Assembly (NCBI GenBank): GCA_049317265.1
Contig: JBMOIP010000003.1
Coordinates: forward strand, 105,837 to 169,836
Direction: 5' to 3'
Origin: CAIVAT01 sp049317265
Lineage (GTDB): Bacteria; Bacteroidota; Bacteroidia; Bacteroidales; FEN-979
DNA length: 64,000 nt
The position numbers were made by a program, and so were the translations under genes. Below, one piece after another: positions 16,005-23,706 of this stretch. Below the pieces are notes generated by a model that made no database searches, was not told the DNA's origin, and saw nothing but the letters and a program-made list of their open reading frames with translations. Within the stretch, counting starts at the first letter, position 1, and each line of letters opens with the position of its first letter.

Positions 16005-17615
16005 ATGAAAGATTTGCACGACGGGGTAACGAAATGTCTTCTGGTACAGACAAAATTTTCGGCCTACAGCTTCTGGAATTACCAGGAGGTATGTGAAATG
16101 GTTGGAAAAAAATACCCGGCTGCGCCACTTGGATTGCTTACGGTTGCTGCCCTTTTTCCGCAGCACTGGCAATTCCGCCTGATCGATGAAAATGTAGAGC
16201 CATTGCTGGATGAACACATGCAATGGGCCGACCTTGTCTGCATCGGGGGAATGCTACCACAGCAAAACAGCATGCTCGAACTGATCACCCGTGCCCACAA
16301 CCTGGGCGCCGTAGTGGTAGTGGGAGGACCTGATCCCACTTCACAACCGGATCTTTATCATGAAGCCGACTTCCTGGTACTCGGGGAGGGAGAGATCACC
16401 ATCCCCATGTTCCTGAAGGATTTGAAGAATGGGGCTAAAGGCGGAAAGTATCTCTCCCCCGACCGGGCAGACATGCTGAAAGCCGTTGTTCCGCGTTATG
16501 ACCTGATCCGATTTGATGATTACATCATGATCGGACTGCAGTTCATCCGCGGATGCCCCTTCAACTGCGAGTTCTGTGATGTGATCGAGCTTTATGGACG
16601 TATCCCCCGGTTTAAAACCAACGAACAGGTTATCAAGGAGCTGGATTCGCTCTATAACCTTGGCTACCGCGGACATATCGACATGGTCGACGATAACTTT
16701 ATCGGAAACAAGAAAAAGGTCAAAGAGCTGTTGAGGGAGATTATCGCGTGGACCAAAGCCCGTAAATACCCATTTTACTTTACAACCGAGGCTTCCGTTA
16801 ACCTTGCGGATGATGACGAACTGCTTCAACTCATGAAGGATGCCGATTTCCGGTATGTCTTTCTTGGCATTGAGACCCCCGACAGCGACACCCTTGCACT
16901 GAACAACAAGAACCAGAATGTAGGCAAGTCTATCGAAGAGGCCGTAAAGAAGATCATGTCGTACGGGATGGTCAGCAATGGCGGATACATCCTGGGTTTT
17001 GACAGTGACCGGCCGCAGATTGCCGACCAGATGATCACCTCCATCCAGGATACCGGTATTTGTATGGCCATGATCGGCCTGCTATACGCCTTGCCAAACA
17101 CACAGCTCACACGCCGGCTGGAGCTGGAAAAAAGGCTGTTTCATCACTCTTCAAAGTCGGTGACCGACGGCGACATCGACCAGATGACCAGCGGGCTGAA
17201 CTTCTTAACAATAACGCCCCGTGTAGGAATTCTTAAGAACTACATCAGGATCATTGAGGCAATTTTTGATCCGTCAAATTATTACCAGCGGGTGATTTAC
17301 ACCGGTCTGAACGTAAAGACAGACTACAAACACAAACCCGATTTCAAAACCTGGCTGGTCTATATGCGCTCATTTTTAAGGGTTTGCAAAAAGGCAGGTT
17401 TCTCACCTGCCACCCGGTCGTTTTACTGGAAAATGTTCTTCACCGTCCTTTTCCGCAATCCAAAGGGTATTGAGCCGGCCGTGAACCTTGCTGCCATGTT
17501 CATCCATTTTCAGAAGCAGAAAGAGTATATTGTTTCCGTCACGCAGCAGATGATTGCAAGCATTGAGAAAACGGGTGAGAAGGAGTTTAATGAGAAGATG
17601 ATGGGGCTGAAGTAA
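16005..17615 (+). CDS. B12-binding radical SAM protein (DUF4070-type)
   Basis: 536 residues from ATG 16005. The N-terminal cobalamin-binding-like domain (about 5-160) contains YPAAPLGLLTVAALFP, LVCIGGM and VVVGGPDPTSQPD. Radical SAM domain: the [4Fe-4S] motif C-x3-C-x2-C is seen in RGCPFNCEFCDVIELYGR, which also has the DUF4070-type sequence after the cluster, and SAM-contact motifs include DMVDDNFIGNKKKV and FLGIETPD. A helical C-terminal domain (about 390-536) is typical of DUF4070 proteins. Family members methylate or rearrange lipid and antibiotic substrates; the substrate here is unknown. It is followed on the same strand by an acyl-CoA dehydrogenase-type oxidoreductase and acetate kinase. 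Confidence 0.87.
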   Translation: MKDLHDGVTKCLLVQTKFSAYSFWNYQEVCEMVGKKYPAAPLGLLTVAALFPQHWQFRLIDENVEPLLDEHMQWADLVCIGGMLPQQNSMLELITRAHNLGAVVVVGGPDPTSQPDLYHEADFLVLGEGEITIPMFLKDLKNGAKGGKYLSPDRADMLKAVVPRYDLIRFDDYIMIGLQFIRGCPFNCEFCDVIELYGRIPRFKTNEQVIKELDSLYNLGYRGHIDMVDDNFIGNKKKVKELLREIIAWTKARKYPFYFTTEASVNLADDDELLQLMKDADFRYVFLGIETPDSDTLALNNKNQNVGKSIEEAVKKIMSYGMVSNGGYILGFDSDRPQIADQMITSIQDTGICMAMIGLLYALPNTQLTRRLELEKRLFHHSSKSVTDGDIDQMTSGLNFLTITPRVGILKNYIRIIEAIFDPSNYYQRVIYTGLNVKTDYKHKPDFKTWLVYMRSFLRVCKKAGFSPATRSFYWKMFFTVLFRNPKGIEPAVNLAAMFIHFQKQKEYIVSVTQQMIASIEKTGEKEFNEKMMGLK

Positions 17616-17617
17616 AA

Positions 17618-17649
17618 GAATATTGAATATTGATTAACGAATATTGAAG
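17618..17649. repeat. short ATTGAATATTGA-type intergenic repeat
   Basis: Three spaced copies of GAATATTGA fill the gap between two co-oriented genes (GAATATTGAATATTGATT, then AACGAATATTGAAG). This simple-sequence type is different from the GATTTACGATT elements elsewhere in the window. It lies directly before the ATG at 17658 and may lower or modulate translation of that gene. Confidence 0.55.
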
Positions 17650-17657
17650 TAAAAATT

Positions 17658-18620
17658 ATGGCAGAAATGATCGTGGAGCCCATTGAAAAATACGGGCTCA
17701 GCAAAGAATCGCGGCCCAAGGTACTGTTCTCAAAGATTGGAGTTGTTGGTTGTGGCAGTGTGGGACAGGAGCTGGCAATCACCGCCTCGAAACATGGCAT
17801 CGAGGTTATATTCCTCGAGCTCAATGAAGAACTCGTCCGTCACTCCTTCGACGAAATCAAGAAGGAACTCGACCTGGAGATCAACCACTGGGGACTGACC
17901 CCGGGAGAAAAAAATGCGATCCTATCAAGGATCAAAGGAACCCTCACCTATGCCGATTTTCACGACTGCGAACTGGTGATCGAAACCATTAAATCAAAGC
18001 AGGGACAATCGAGCTTTGAGTTACGGAAGGAGGTGTTTCTCAACATTGAAAGGGAGGTGAGCAGTTCATGCATCATTGCCACAAACTCCTCCACCATTGT
18101 GGTAACTGAATTGTCGTCGGAGCTGAAACACAAGGAACGGTGCGTGAGTCTGCACATTTCGACCACTGCGCCGGGTGCGAGTGTGGTTGAGCTGGCAAAG
18201 GGACTGCACACCACCGATGAAGCCTATAAAAAGGTGATCAAATTCGTGAAACTCCTCGAAAAGATATCGATCCCGGTGATGGAGTCCCCCGGACTGGTAA
18301 GCGTAAGGTTGTTTGTTGTGCTGCTGAATGAAGCATGCGAGACCCTGATGGAAGGGGTAAGTTCCATGGAGAACATCGACCTTACCATGCGCTCATGCTT
18401 CAACATGCCACTGGGTCCGTTTGAATTTGCCGACAAAGTGGGTCTGGATAAGGTGGTTCGGTGGATGGAAAACCTCTACAGTGAATTCGGATCTTCCCGC
18501 TACATTGCATCCCCGATGATTAAAAAACTCGTCAGGGCCAACAGGCTTGGAAGAATCAGTGGCATCGGGTTTTATGAGTATGATGCCGAAGGCAATAAAA
18601 TTTCGGAAGAAAATTTGTAA
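17658..18620 (+). CDS. 3-hydroxyacyl-CoA dehydrogenase (3-hydroxybutyryl-CoA dehydrogenase type)
   Basis: 320 residues. Rossmann NAD-binding loop GVVGCGSVGQ at about 30-38, then EVIFLELNEE. Active-site region: NSSTIVVTELSSELKHKERCVSLHISTTAP, where the family's catalytic His is in SLHIS (usually GLHFFNP) and Asn/Ser in TNSST. The C-terminal helical domain has LVSVRLFVVLLNEACETLMEG and FNMPLGPFEFADKVGLD, and ends RISGIGFYEYD. The enzyme reduces acetoacetyl-CoA or oxidises 3-hydroxyacyl-CoA with NAD(P). The replacement of the usual HFFNP by HISTTAP is a departure from the common motif and may alter substrate choice. Probably co-transcribed with ackA. Confidence 0.85.
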   Translation: MAEMIVEPIEKYGLSKESRPKVLFSKIGVVGCGSVGQELAITASKHGIEVIFLELNEELVRHSFDEIKKELDLEINHWGLTPGEKNAILSRIKGTLTYADFHDCELVIETIKSKQGQSSFELRKEVFLNIEREVSSSCIIATNSSTIVVTELSSELKHKERCVSLHISTTAPGASVVELAKGLHTTDEAYKKVIKFVKLLEKISIPVMESPGLVSVRLFVVLLNEACETLMEGVSSMENIDLTMRSCFNMPLGPFEFADKVGLDKVVRWMENLYSEFGSSRYIASPMIKKLVRANRLGRISGIGFYEYDAEGNKISEENL

Positions 18621-18660
18621 CCACAAAGACACAAAGAAGGCACAAGGAACACAAAGGAAA
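18621..18660. repeat. CACAAAG-type intergenic repeat
   Basis: CCACAAAGACACAAAGAAGG-CACAAGGAACACAAAGG, a run of imperfect CACAAAG units between two genes of one operon. A copy of the same family in the opposite sense lies at 23634-23661. On the minus strand it holds several TTTG strings. Confidence 0.6.
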
Positions 18661-18671
18661 GAAAAAAGACT

Positions 18672-19883
18672 ATGAATATTCTCGTATTAAACTGTGGCAG
18701 TTCTTCGATCAAATACCAGCTTTTCAACATTGAACAGAACCGGCTCTATGCCAAAGGGATCGTAGAAAAAGTCGGACTCAAAGGCTCATTTTTAAAGCAT
18801 GAAAAGGAGAATGGCGACAAGGTAAAGCTCGAAGGCGAAGTGATCGACCATCAAACCGGCATTGAATATGTGCTGGGAGTATTGATCAGCAAGGAGCATG
18901 GCTGCATCGAAAGTTTATCGGAGGTGAATGCGGTCGGACACCGGATGGTTCACGGTGGCGAGCGGTTCCAGGAGAGCAGCCTGATCACCCAGGAGACCAT
19001 TAAAGATTTCAAGGCCTGCATCCCCCTTGCGCCGCTTCACAACCCTGCGAATTTAAAAGGGGTTGTAGCCATGCAGCATCTCCTGCCCGAAGTTCCCCAG
19101 GTTGCTGTATTCGATACGGCTTTTCATCAAACGATGCCAGCCCGGGCCTATATGTATGCCATCCCCTACTCCCTCTATAAAAAATATGGCATCCGCCGTT
19201 ATGGATTCCATGGTACAAGTCACTATTATGTGGCACGGAGAGCTTGTGAAATCCTGGGTGTTCCCATGGAATCGATGAAAATCATCACCTGTCACCTTGG
19301 AAACGGCACTTCGATGGCGGCCATCAAACACGGCAAATCGATCGACACCTCGATGGGGCTTACCCCGGTTGAAGGTTTGATCATGGGAACCCGTTCAGGG
19401 GATATGGATCTTGGCGTTCTAACCTTTGTGATGGAGAAGGAGGAGCTCAACATCGCCGTGGCGAACACCTTGGTAAACAAACACAGCGGAATGCTGGGTA
19501 TTACCGGGGTATCTTCCGACATGCGGGAGATTGAAAAGGAGGCGGAAGCCGGCAACGAACGGGCCATCCTCGGTCTCGACATGTTCCGGTACAGGATTAA
19601 AAAGTATATCGGTGCCTACACGGCAGCGCTTGGAGGCCTCGATCTGCTGATCTTTACCGGCGGAATCGGGGAAAACGACCCGGTAACCCGTGAACTGTGC
19701 TGCGCCGAAATGGAATACATGGGACTCGTTTTCGACCCTACCAAAAATGCCGGAGTCAGAAGCAAGGAGATGTTGCTCAGCGCACCGGAATCGAAGGTTA
19801 AAGTGATGACCATCCCAACCAACGAAGAGCTTGTTATCGCGGAGCATACCTACAGGATTGTCTCCTCCCTGAACGCCAATTAA
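18672..19883 (+). CDS. ackA: acetate kinase
   Basis: 403 residues, the usual length for acetate kinase. It begins with the family signature MNILVLNCGSSSIKYQLF. HRMVHGGERF holds the substrate-binding Arg, VFDTAFHQTMP the catalytic Asp and the His-rich motif, GFHGTSH the next conserved His, HLGNGTS the ATP-binding loop, and GLTPVEGLIMGTRSGDMD and FTGGIGEND complete the signature. The enzyme interconverts acetyl phosphate plus ADP and acetate plus ATP. No phosphotransacetylase gene is next to it; instead the 3-hydroxyacyl-CoA dehydrogenase and radical SAM genes precede it. Acetate production fits a fermentative life style. Confidence 0.96.
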   Translation: MNILVLNCGSSSIKYQLFNIEQNRLYAKGIVEKVGLKGSFLKHEKENGDKVKLEGEVIDHQTGIEYVLGVLISKEHGCIESLSEVNAVGHRMVHGGERFQESSLITQETIKDFKACIPLAPLHNPANLKGVVAMQHLLPEVPQVAVFDTAFHQTMPARAYMYAIPYSLYKKYGIRRYGFHGTSHYYVARRACEILGVPMESMKIITCHLGNGTSMAAIKHGKSIDTSMGLTPVEGLIMGTRSGDMDLGVLTFVMEKEELNIAVANTLVNKHSGMLGITGVSSDMREIEKEAEAGNERAILGLDMFRYRIKKYIGAYTAALGGLDLLIFTGGIGENDPVTRELCCAEMEYMGLVFDPTKNAGVRSKEMLLSAPESKVKVMTIPTNEELVIAEHTYRIVSSLNAN

Positions 19884-19897
19884 CATCGGAGTTAAGC

Positions 19898-21238
19898 ATG
19901 AAACGGGTTTCCCACGTTTTAAAAATATCATTCTTTTGGGTGGCGCTCCTTGCCGGATCAGTCTCCTTTTCCCAGGGCACCTGGCAACGGATTGCTGTTC
20001 CCACCAGCCAGTCGCTGAATTCTGTTTGCTTTGTCGACAGCCTGTATGGGTACGTTGCAGGGGATTCGGGGGTGATCTTTCATACCACGGATGGGGGGAA
20101 TTCATGGATCACCCAGGACAGTCATGCTATCTATGACGTAGAAGATCTGTTTTTCCTCAACCGCAATGAAGGGTGGGCCTCCTGCTTTAATTTCACCTCG
20201 GTTCCTTATGGCACTATCCTCCTCAAGACCACCAATGGCGGGGCAACCTGGGTAAGCCAGACATATCCCGTTGAGAACATCTTCATAACCTGCATTCTTT
20301 ACCTCGACTCGCTGAATGGCTGGATGGGCGGCAGGCCTCATGCCCTTGTCAAAACCACGGATGGCGGCAATACCTGGACCCAGGCAGCCATCGATACCAG
20401 CACTCTTGCATTCTTTCCAGTTTTAAGCATCCAGTTTTACAACGCCAAATATGGTTATGCCAGCGGCGGAATGTTCGACATTGCCGGCGTTACCTGGCAT
20501 ACCTCCAACGGTGGGGATTCATGGAAGGCCATCGATGTTTCGGAAGCCCCGGCCGATGAGGTACACGGCTTGCACCTGTTCGACTCCCTGCATGTAATGG
20601 GGGCCGGGGGTGATCCCGATTTCGGATATGGCGTTGGGATGATCCGCACTGACAATGGCGGCCAGAGCTGGACATACGACGAACTCGACATCCAGGGGAA
20701 TGCCTATGACCTCGACTTCAGGAACGACCATGAAGCCTGGGCGCCGCTCGGCCCGAAACGCAAACTGATCTACAGCCTTGACACCGGGGTAACCTGGACC
20801 CAAATCCCCACCCCCGACAATACCGCCATTTCTGATATGACCTTTCCCGATTCCATGCATGGATATGCTGTGGGTAAAGAGGGCACGGTGCTGAAGTTCT
20901 TTCCCCCGGTCATCCCTGCCGTTCAATCCATCCAGTCGCCCCAGCCTGGATTTATACTATACCAGAACAGCCCAAACCCTGTTCAGGAGAGAACTACCAT
21001 CAGGTTCACAGTTCCTGTTCAGGCAGCATTGAACAGTTCATCCCCGGCTCAACTTCAGCTTAAAGTATTTAATGTATACGGAAGTGAGGTTGCCTGCCTG
21101 CTGAATGAACCCCTGCCCCCTGGAAATCATTTTGCAACCTACGATACCAGGGATCTTCCGGAAGGAGTCTATTTCTACCGGCTGCAGAGCCAGGGGATGG
21201 TTGTGGCGGGACCACATCGGCTAGTTGTACTGCATTGA
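19898..21238 (+). CDS. YCF48/BNR-like propeller protein with T9SS sorting domain
   Basis: 446 residues. Signal peptide at 1-25 (KISFFWVALLAGSVSFSQG). A propeller of the YCF48 / BNR-Asp-box type follows, with repeated TTDGGNSW, TTNGGATW, TTDGGNTW, TSNGGDSW and TDNGGQSW motifs, six or seven blades. The T9SS C-terminal domain reads LYQNSPNPVQERTTIRFTVP, FNVYGSEVACLLNEPL and LPEGVYFYRLQ. It is probably exported to the surface. It begins 14 bp after ackA on the same strand, so may be co-transcribed, though a functional link to acetate metabolism is not evident. The role is unknown; many such T9SS proteins act as surface binding proteins. Confidence 0.85.
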   Translation: MKRVSHVLKISFFWVALLAGSVSFSQGTWQRIAVPTSQSLNSVCFVDSLYGYVAGDSGVIFHTTDGGNSWITQDSHAIYDVEDLFFLNRNEGWASCFNFTSVPYGTILLKTTNGGATWVSQTYPVENIFITCILYLDSLNGWMGGRPHALVKTTDGGNTWTQAAIDTSTLAFFPVLSIQFYNAKYGYASGGMFDIAGVTWHTSNGGDSWKAIDVSEAPADEVHGLHLFDSLHVMGAGGDPDFGYGVGMIRTDNGGQSWTYDELDIQGNAYDLDFRNDHEAWAPLGPKRKLIYSLDTGVTWTQIPTPDNTAISDMTFPDSMHGYAVGKEGTVLKFFPPVIPAVQSIQSPQPGFILYQNSPNPVQERTTIRFTVPVQAALNSSSPAQLQLKVFNVYGSEVACLLNEPLPPGNHFATYDTRDLPEGVYFYRLQSQGMVVAGPHRLVVLH

Positions 21239-21250
21239 AGACACAGTACT

Positions 21251-21440
21251 ATTTACGATTGGACGATTTACGATTTACGATTGGATTGTTTGATTTACGA
21301 TTTACGATTGATGAACCCTAATCGTCAATCGTTTAATCGTCAATTCATTCGTCAATCGTAAATCGTCCAATCGTCAATTCATTCGTCAATCGTAAATCGT
21401 CCAATCGTCAATTCATTCGTCAATCGTCCAATCGTAAATC
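21251..21440. repeat. GATTTACGATT-type palindromic intergenic element, copy A
   Basis: 190 bp made of ATTTACGATTGGACGATT-type words on the left and their reverse complements on the right (AATCGTCCAATCGTAAATC), with a short GATGAACCC centre, so a large hairpin can form. The right side carries a 34-bp unit (GTCAATTCATTCG ... CGTCCAATC) in tandem, twice complete plus a partial third. The right end overlaps the stop codon (TGA, 21439-21441) of the TonB receptor gene. Three related copies lie at 47949, 55225 and 63792. Confidence 0.85.
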
Positions 21441-23580
21441 AAAAACCATATCCGATATTGATTGACCCAAAATAACTCCTCGGCGCTCCGGCAGCATAAA
21501 ACCTATGGTTCGGGGAGTTCGTCAGCGTATACCCGACATACTTCTCATTCAGGATATTGTTCACGCCTCCGGAAGCCATGATGTTGAATTTGCCAAATTT
21601 CAATTCAGCCCCCAGCGTGCCGTTCAGCAGGTTGTATGGCTTTGTTTCAGCGCTGTTGGCATCATCCAACCATATACCGCTCACACCCCGGTAACCTGCC
21701 TGTGCAAAAATGGTGAAATGGGAATTAAGGGCCCCGGAATAACCGAGTGAAACGTAAACATTGTTCTGTGGGATACCCGGCATTATATTGCCCGAAAAAT
21801 CCCTGCTGTTGTCTTGCAGTGAATCAGGGCCTATGAAACTGGCCACATAGGAGAGGTACCGGAGATGTGAAAAAGTATAGGTGGCTCCAAGGGTCAGCCC
21901 TTTGAAAATCTCTATCTGTGTCCCGAATTCGGCACCCAGCCGTTTGGTTTTAGCCTCATTTCTGAAAAAGGGTTCCCCAAGTACTTCATATGGAACAATC
22001 CCGTTTTCAGTTTGAATCCGGAAAAAGGTCGCTTCATATGAAAACCGGCTGAAAAAAGCGTGCTCCGGCCGGATATGATTGCCCTTGATGCCCGCTTCAA
22101 AATTCTGTGACTCCCCGGAACCCAGCTCTTTGTTGTATATATAACCGGGATCGGGGCTGACCAGTTCGAGTGCGGCCGGTGCATTAAAACTCCATGCGAA
22201 AGAGGCGTAAAACGCTATATCTGTGGTTAGAAGGTAATTGAGGGCAAGCTTCGGGGTAATTGTATTGAATGACGTCCGGTCGGAAAGAGTGGGGAGGGTC
22301 TCCTGTTTCTGGTTGTATGTGACATTGTCGAACCGTCCGGTTAGCAGGACGAACATTTTTCTCTTCAGGATTTCAAAATTATCGGAAACATAGATCCCCT
22401 TGTTCGAAACATCATCACTCACAACCTGTTTCAGCTGGTCTCCCTTTACCCCGTTGTTGTTCGCGTAACTGGCTGTCCTGGTGGGCTGCAGGAAAAGGTC
22501 GCCGCCCACCGAGAATTCATTGAGCCTCGATCCGACCTGGCATTTATGGATATACCTGGCATTCAACCCGTAACCATAGCGGTTGATGATCCGAAAATCT
22601 TCGGTGGTACGTTCCAGGTACCTGATGGCTCCATAGGCGGTGATCTCAATTTCATTGTTCAGATTTTTTCCAAAAGAAGCCCAATACCTTACTCCAACAC
22701 GCCCCCGGTTTGTAAACTGCTTCTCGTCACGGCTTAAAAAGAGAGAATCAGCCTGCCACGGGTTCTGATCAAACTCCTCTTTCGTAAGCCCGCCGGGGAG
22801 TTTGATCGTCCCATCTGCAAAATAACCCAGAACGGAGAGTTTTGAATGAGCCGACGGCGTGACCTCCAGCACCATGTTGAGGACATGGCGGAATTCACTG
22901 CTGTTGTCCCTGAAGCCATCATTGTTTACATAAGCGTAACTGGTGAGCAGGCGGTAATGGTCTGTTTTTATCGCTGCCTTAAACCCGTTCTGATGATAGC
23001 CAGCTGATCCGAACTGGTTGAATTGCAGCACAGATGAACGGTTAAAAGCCATATCGCTGCAAAAGTCAATCACCCCTCCCGGCGCGTTGAGATAGAGCGA
23101 CGACGCATTTCCGCGAACCACTTCAATATGGCCGATGGCGTTGAAGTCGAGTGCATCAAGAGAGGTTTGGCCGTCGGGGTCCGACTCGGGGATGCCATCC
23201 ATCATGATCCTCACACCCCTGACACCGGTATTCGTGTTGTTTCCAAATCCCCGGCCGGAGATCCTTACATCATAATTCCCGGCATATGACTGCAGAAACA
23301 ATCCCGGCACAGGTGCAAGAATATCGTCAGCACCTGCTTTCCTGGAACACTGGTAAATGCCTGATTTCAAGAGCGTCACAGGATATGGCACATCCACGAT
23401 CTTTTTTGATGTCCGGGTAGCCGCTATCACGATCTGATCGAGGGTATGACCGAGGGTATCCAGGGCGATGCTGGCAGTATCAATGTGCTGTTGTTCACCG
23501 GCAAAAATGCTGCTGTTTGCCAGGATCAAAACGCCCCATAGCATGAAAACCAAGCGAAATTTTATATTCCTGTTTATCAT
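21439..23580 (-). CDS. TonB-dependent outer-membrane receptor
   Basis: 713 residues. Signal peptide MINRNIKFRLVFMLWGVLIL...ANSSIFA; N-terminal region ending TLDQIVIAATRTSKK; plug domain with VPGLFLQSYAGNYDVRISGRGFG, GVRIMMDGIPESDPDGQTSLD and GHIEVVRGNASSLYLNAPGGVIDF; then a 22-strand barrel ending in ...SINIGYGF with a terminal Phe. It lacks the SusC-type carboxypeptidase-like N-terminal domain, and the plug/barrel proportions resemble FecA- or siderophore-type receptors. Ligand not determined; no SusD, ABC importer or Fe-uptake gene adjoins. The stop codon lies inside the palindromic element at 21251. Confidence 0.9.
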   Translation of the reverse strand: MINRNIKFRLVFMLWGVLILANSSIFAGEQQHIDTASIALDTLGHTLDQIVIAATRTSKKIVDVPYPVTLLKSGIYQCSRKAGADDILAPVPGLFLQSYAGNYDVRISGRGFGNNTNTGVRGVRIMMDGIPESDPDGQTSLDALDFNAIGHIEVVRGNASSLYLNAPGGVIDFCSDMAFNRSSVLQFNQFGSAGYHQNGFKAAIKTDHYRLLTSYAYVNNDGFRDNSSEFRHVLNMVLEVTPSAHSKLSVLGYFADGTIKLPGGLTKEEFDQNPWQADSLFLSRDEKQFTNRGRVGVRYWASFGKNLNNEIEITAYGAIRYLERTTEDFRIINRYGYGLNARYIHKCQVGSRLNEFSVGGDLFLQPTRTASYANNNGVKGDQLKQVVSDDVSNKGIYVSDNFEILKRKMFVLLTGRFDNVTYNQKQETLPTLSDRTSFNTITPKLALNYLLTTDIAFYASFAWSFNAPAALELVSPDPGYIYNKELGSGESQNFEAGIKGNHIRPEHAFFSRFSYEATFFRIQTENGIVPYEVLGEPFFRNEAKTKRLGAEFGTQIEIFKGLTLGATYTFSHLRYLSYVASFIGPDSLQDNSRDFSGNIMPGIPQNNVYVSLGYSGALNSHFTIFAQAGYRGVSGIWLDDANSAETKPYNLLNGTLGAELKFGKFNIMASGGVNNILNEKYVGYTLTNSPNHRFYAAGAPRSYFGSINIGYGF

Positions 23581-23633
23581 TCAATGCAATTCAATGGTAA
23601 AAATAGAACTTTTTGCGATTACCCGCAGGAGAA

Positions 23634-23661
23634 TCTTGGTGCCTTTGTGCCTTCGTGGCAA
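23634..23661. repeat. CACAAAG/GGCAC-type intergenic repeat that supplies promoter boxes
   Basis: CTTGGTGCCTTTGTGCCTTC-GTGGCAA in plus orientation; the reverse complement is TTGCCACGAAGGCACAAAGG..., a repeat type also seen at 18621. Its TTTG at 23644-23647 doubles as the -33 box of the promoter for 23707. Confidence 0.6.
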
Positions 23662-23674
23662 TTTTATACTTTTG
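23644..23674 (+). promoter_or_regulatory. consensus promoter for the TMTC-like gene, -33 box inside a repeat
   Basis: TTTG (23644-23647), a 19-nt spacer, TACTTTTG (23667-23674): exact match to TTTG-N19-TAnnTTTG. Predicted leader about 26 nt before ATG 23707. The TTTG belongs to the repeat described at 23634-23661. Confidence 0.72.
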
Positions 23675-23706
23675 TTTTTCCGAATGAATAAATTATTACC
23701 GGCAGC

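Noticed and set aside
15840..16223. 128-codon N-terminal extension of the aspartic protease
   Set aside because: It runs antisense over the start of the radical SAM gene, lacks signal character and is not needed: the ATG at 15839 begins a good signal segment.
18672..19883. Butyrate or propionate kinase
   Set aside because: Motifs and length (403) match acetate kinase throughout. The nearby 3-hydroxyacyl-CoA dehydrogenase is not enough to argue for a butyrate role.
21251..21440. CRISPR array
   Set aside because: The 34-bp tandem units are contiguous with no unique spacers, are palindromic with the left half, and no cas genes are present.
21439..23580. SusC-type glycan receptor with a polysaccharide utilisation locus
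   Set aside because: No SusD neighbour, no glycan-active genes nearby, and no carboxypeptidase-like N-terminal domain.
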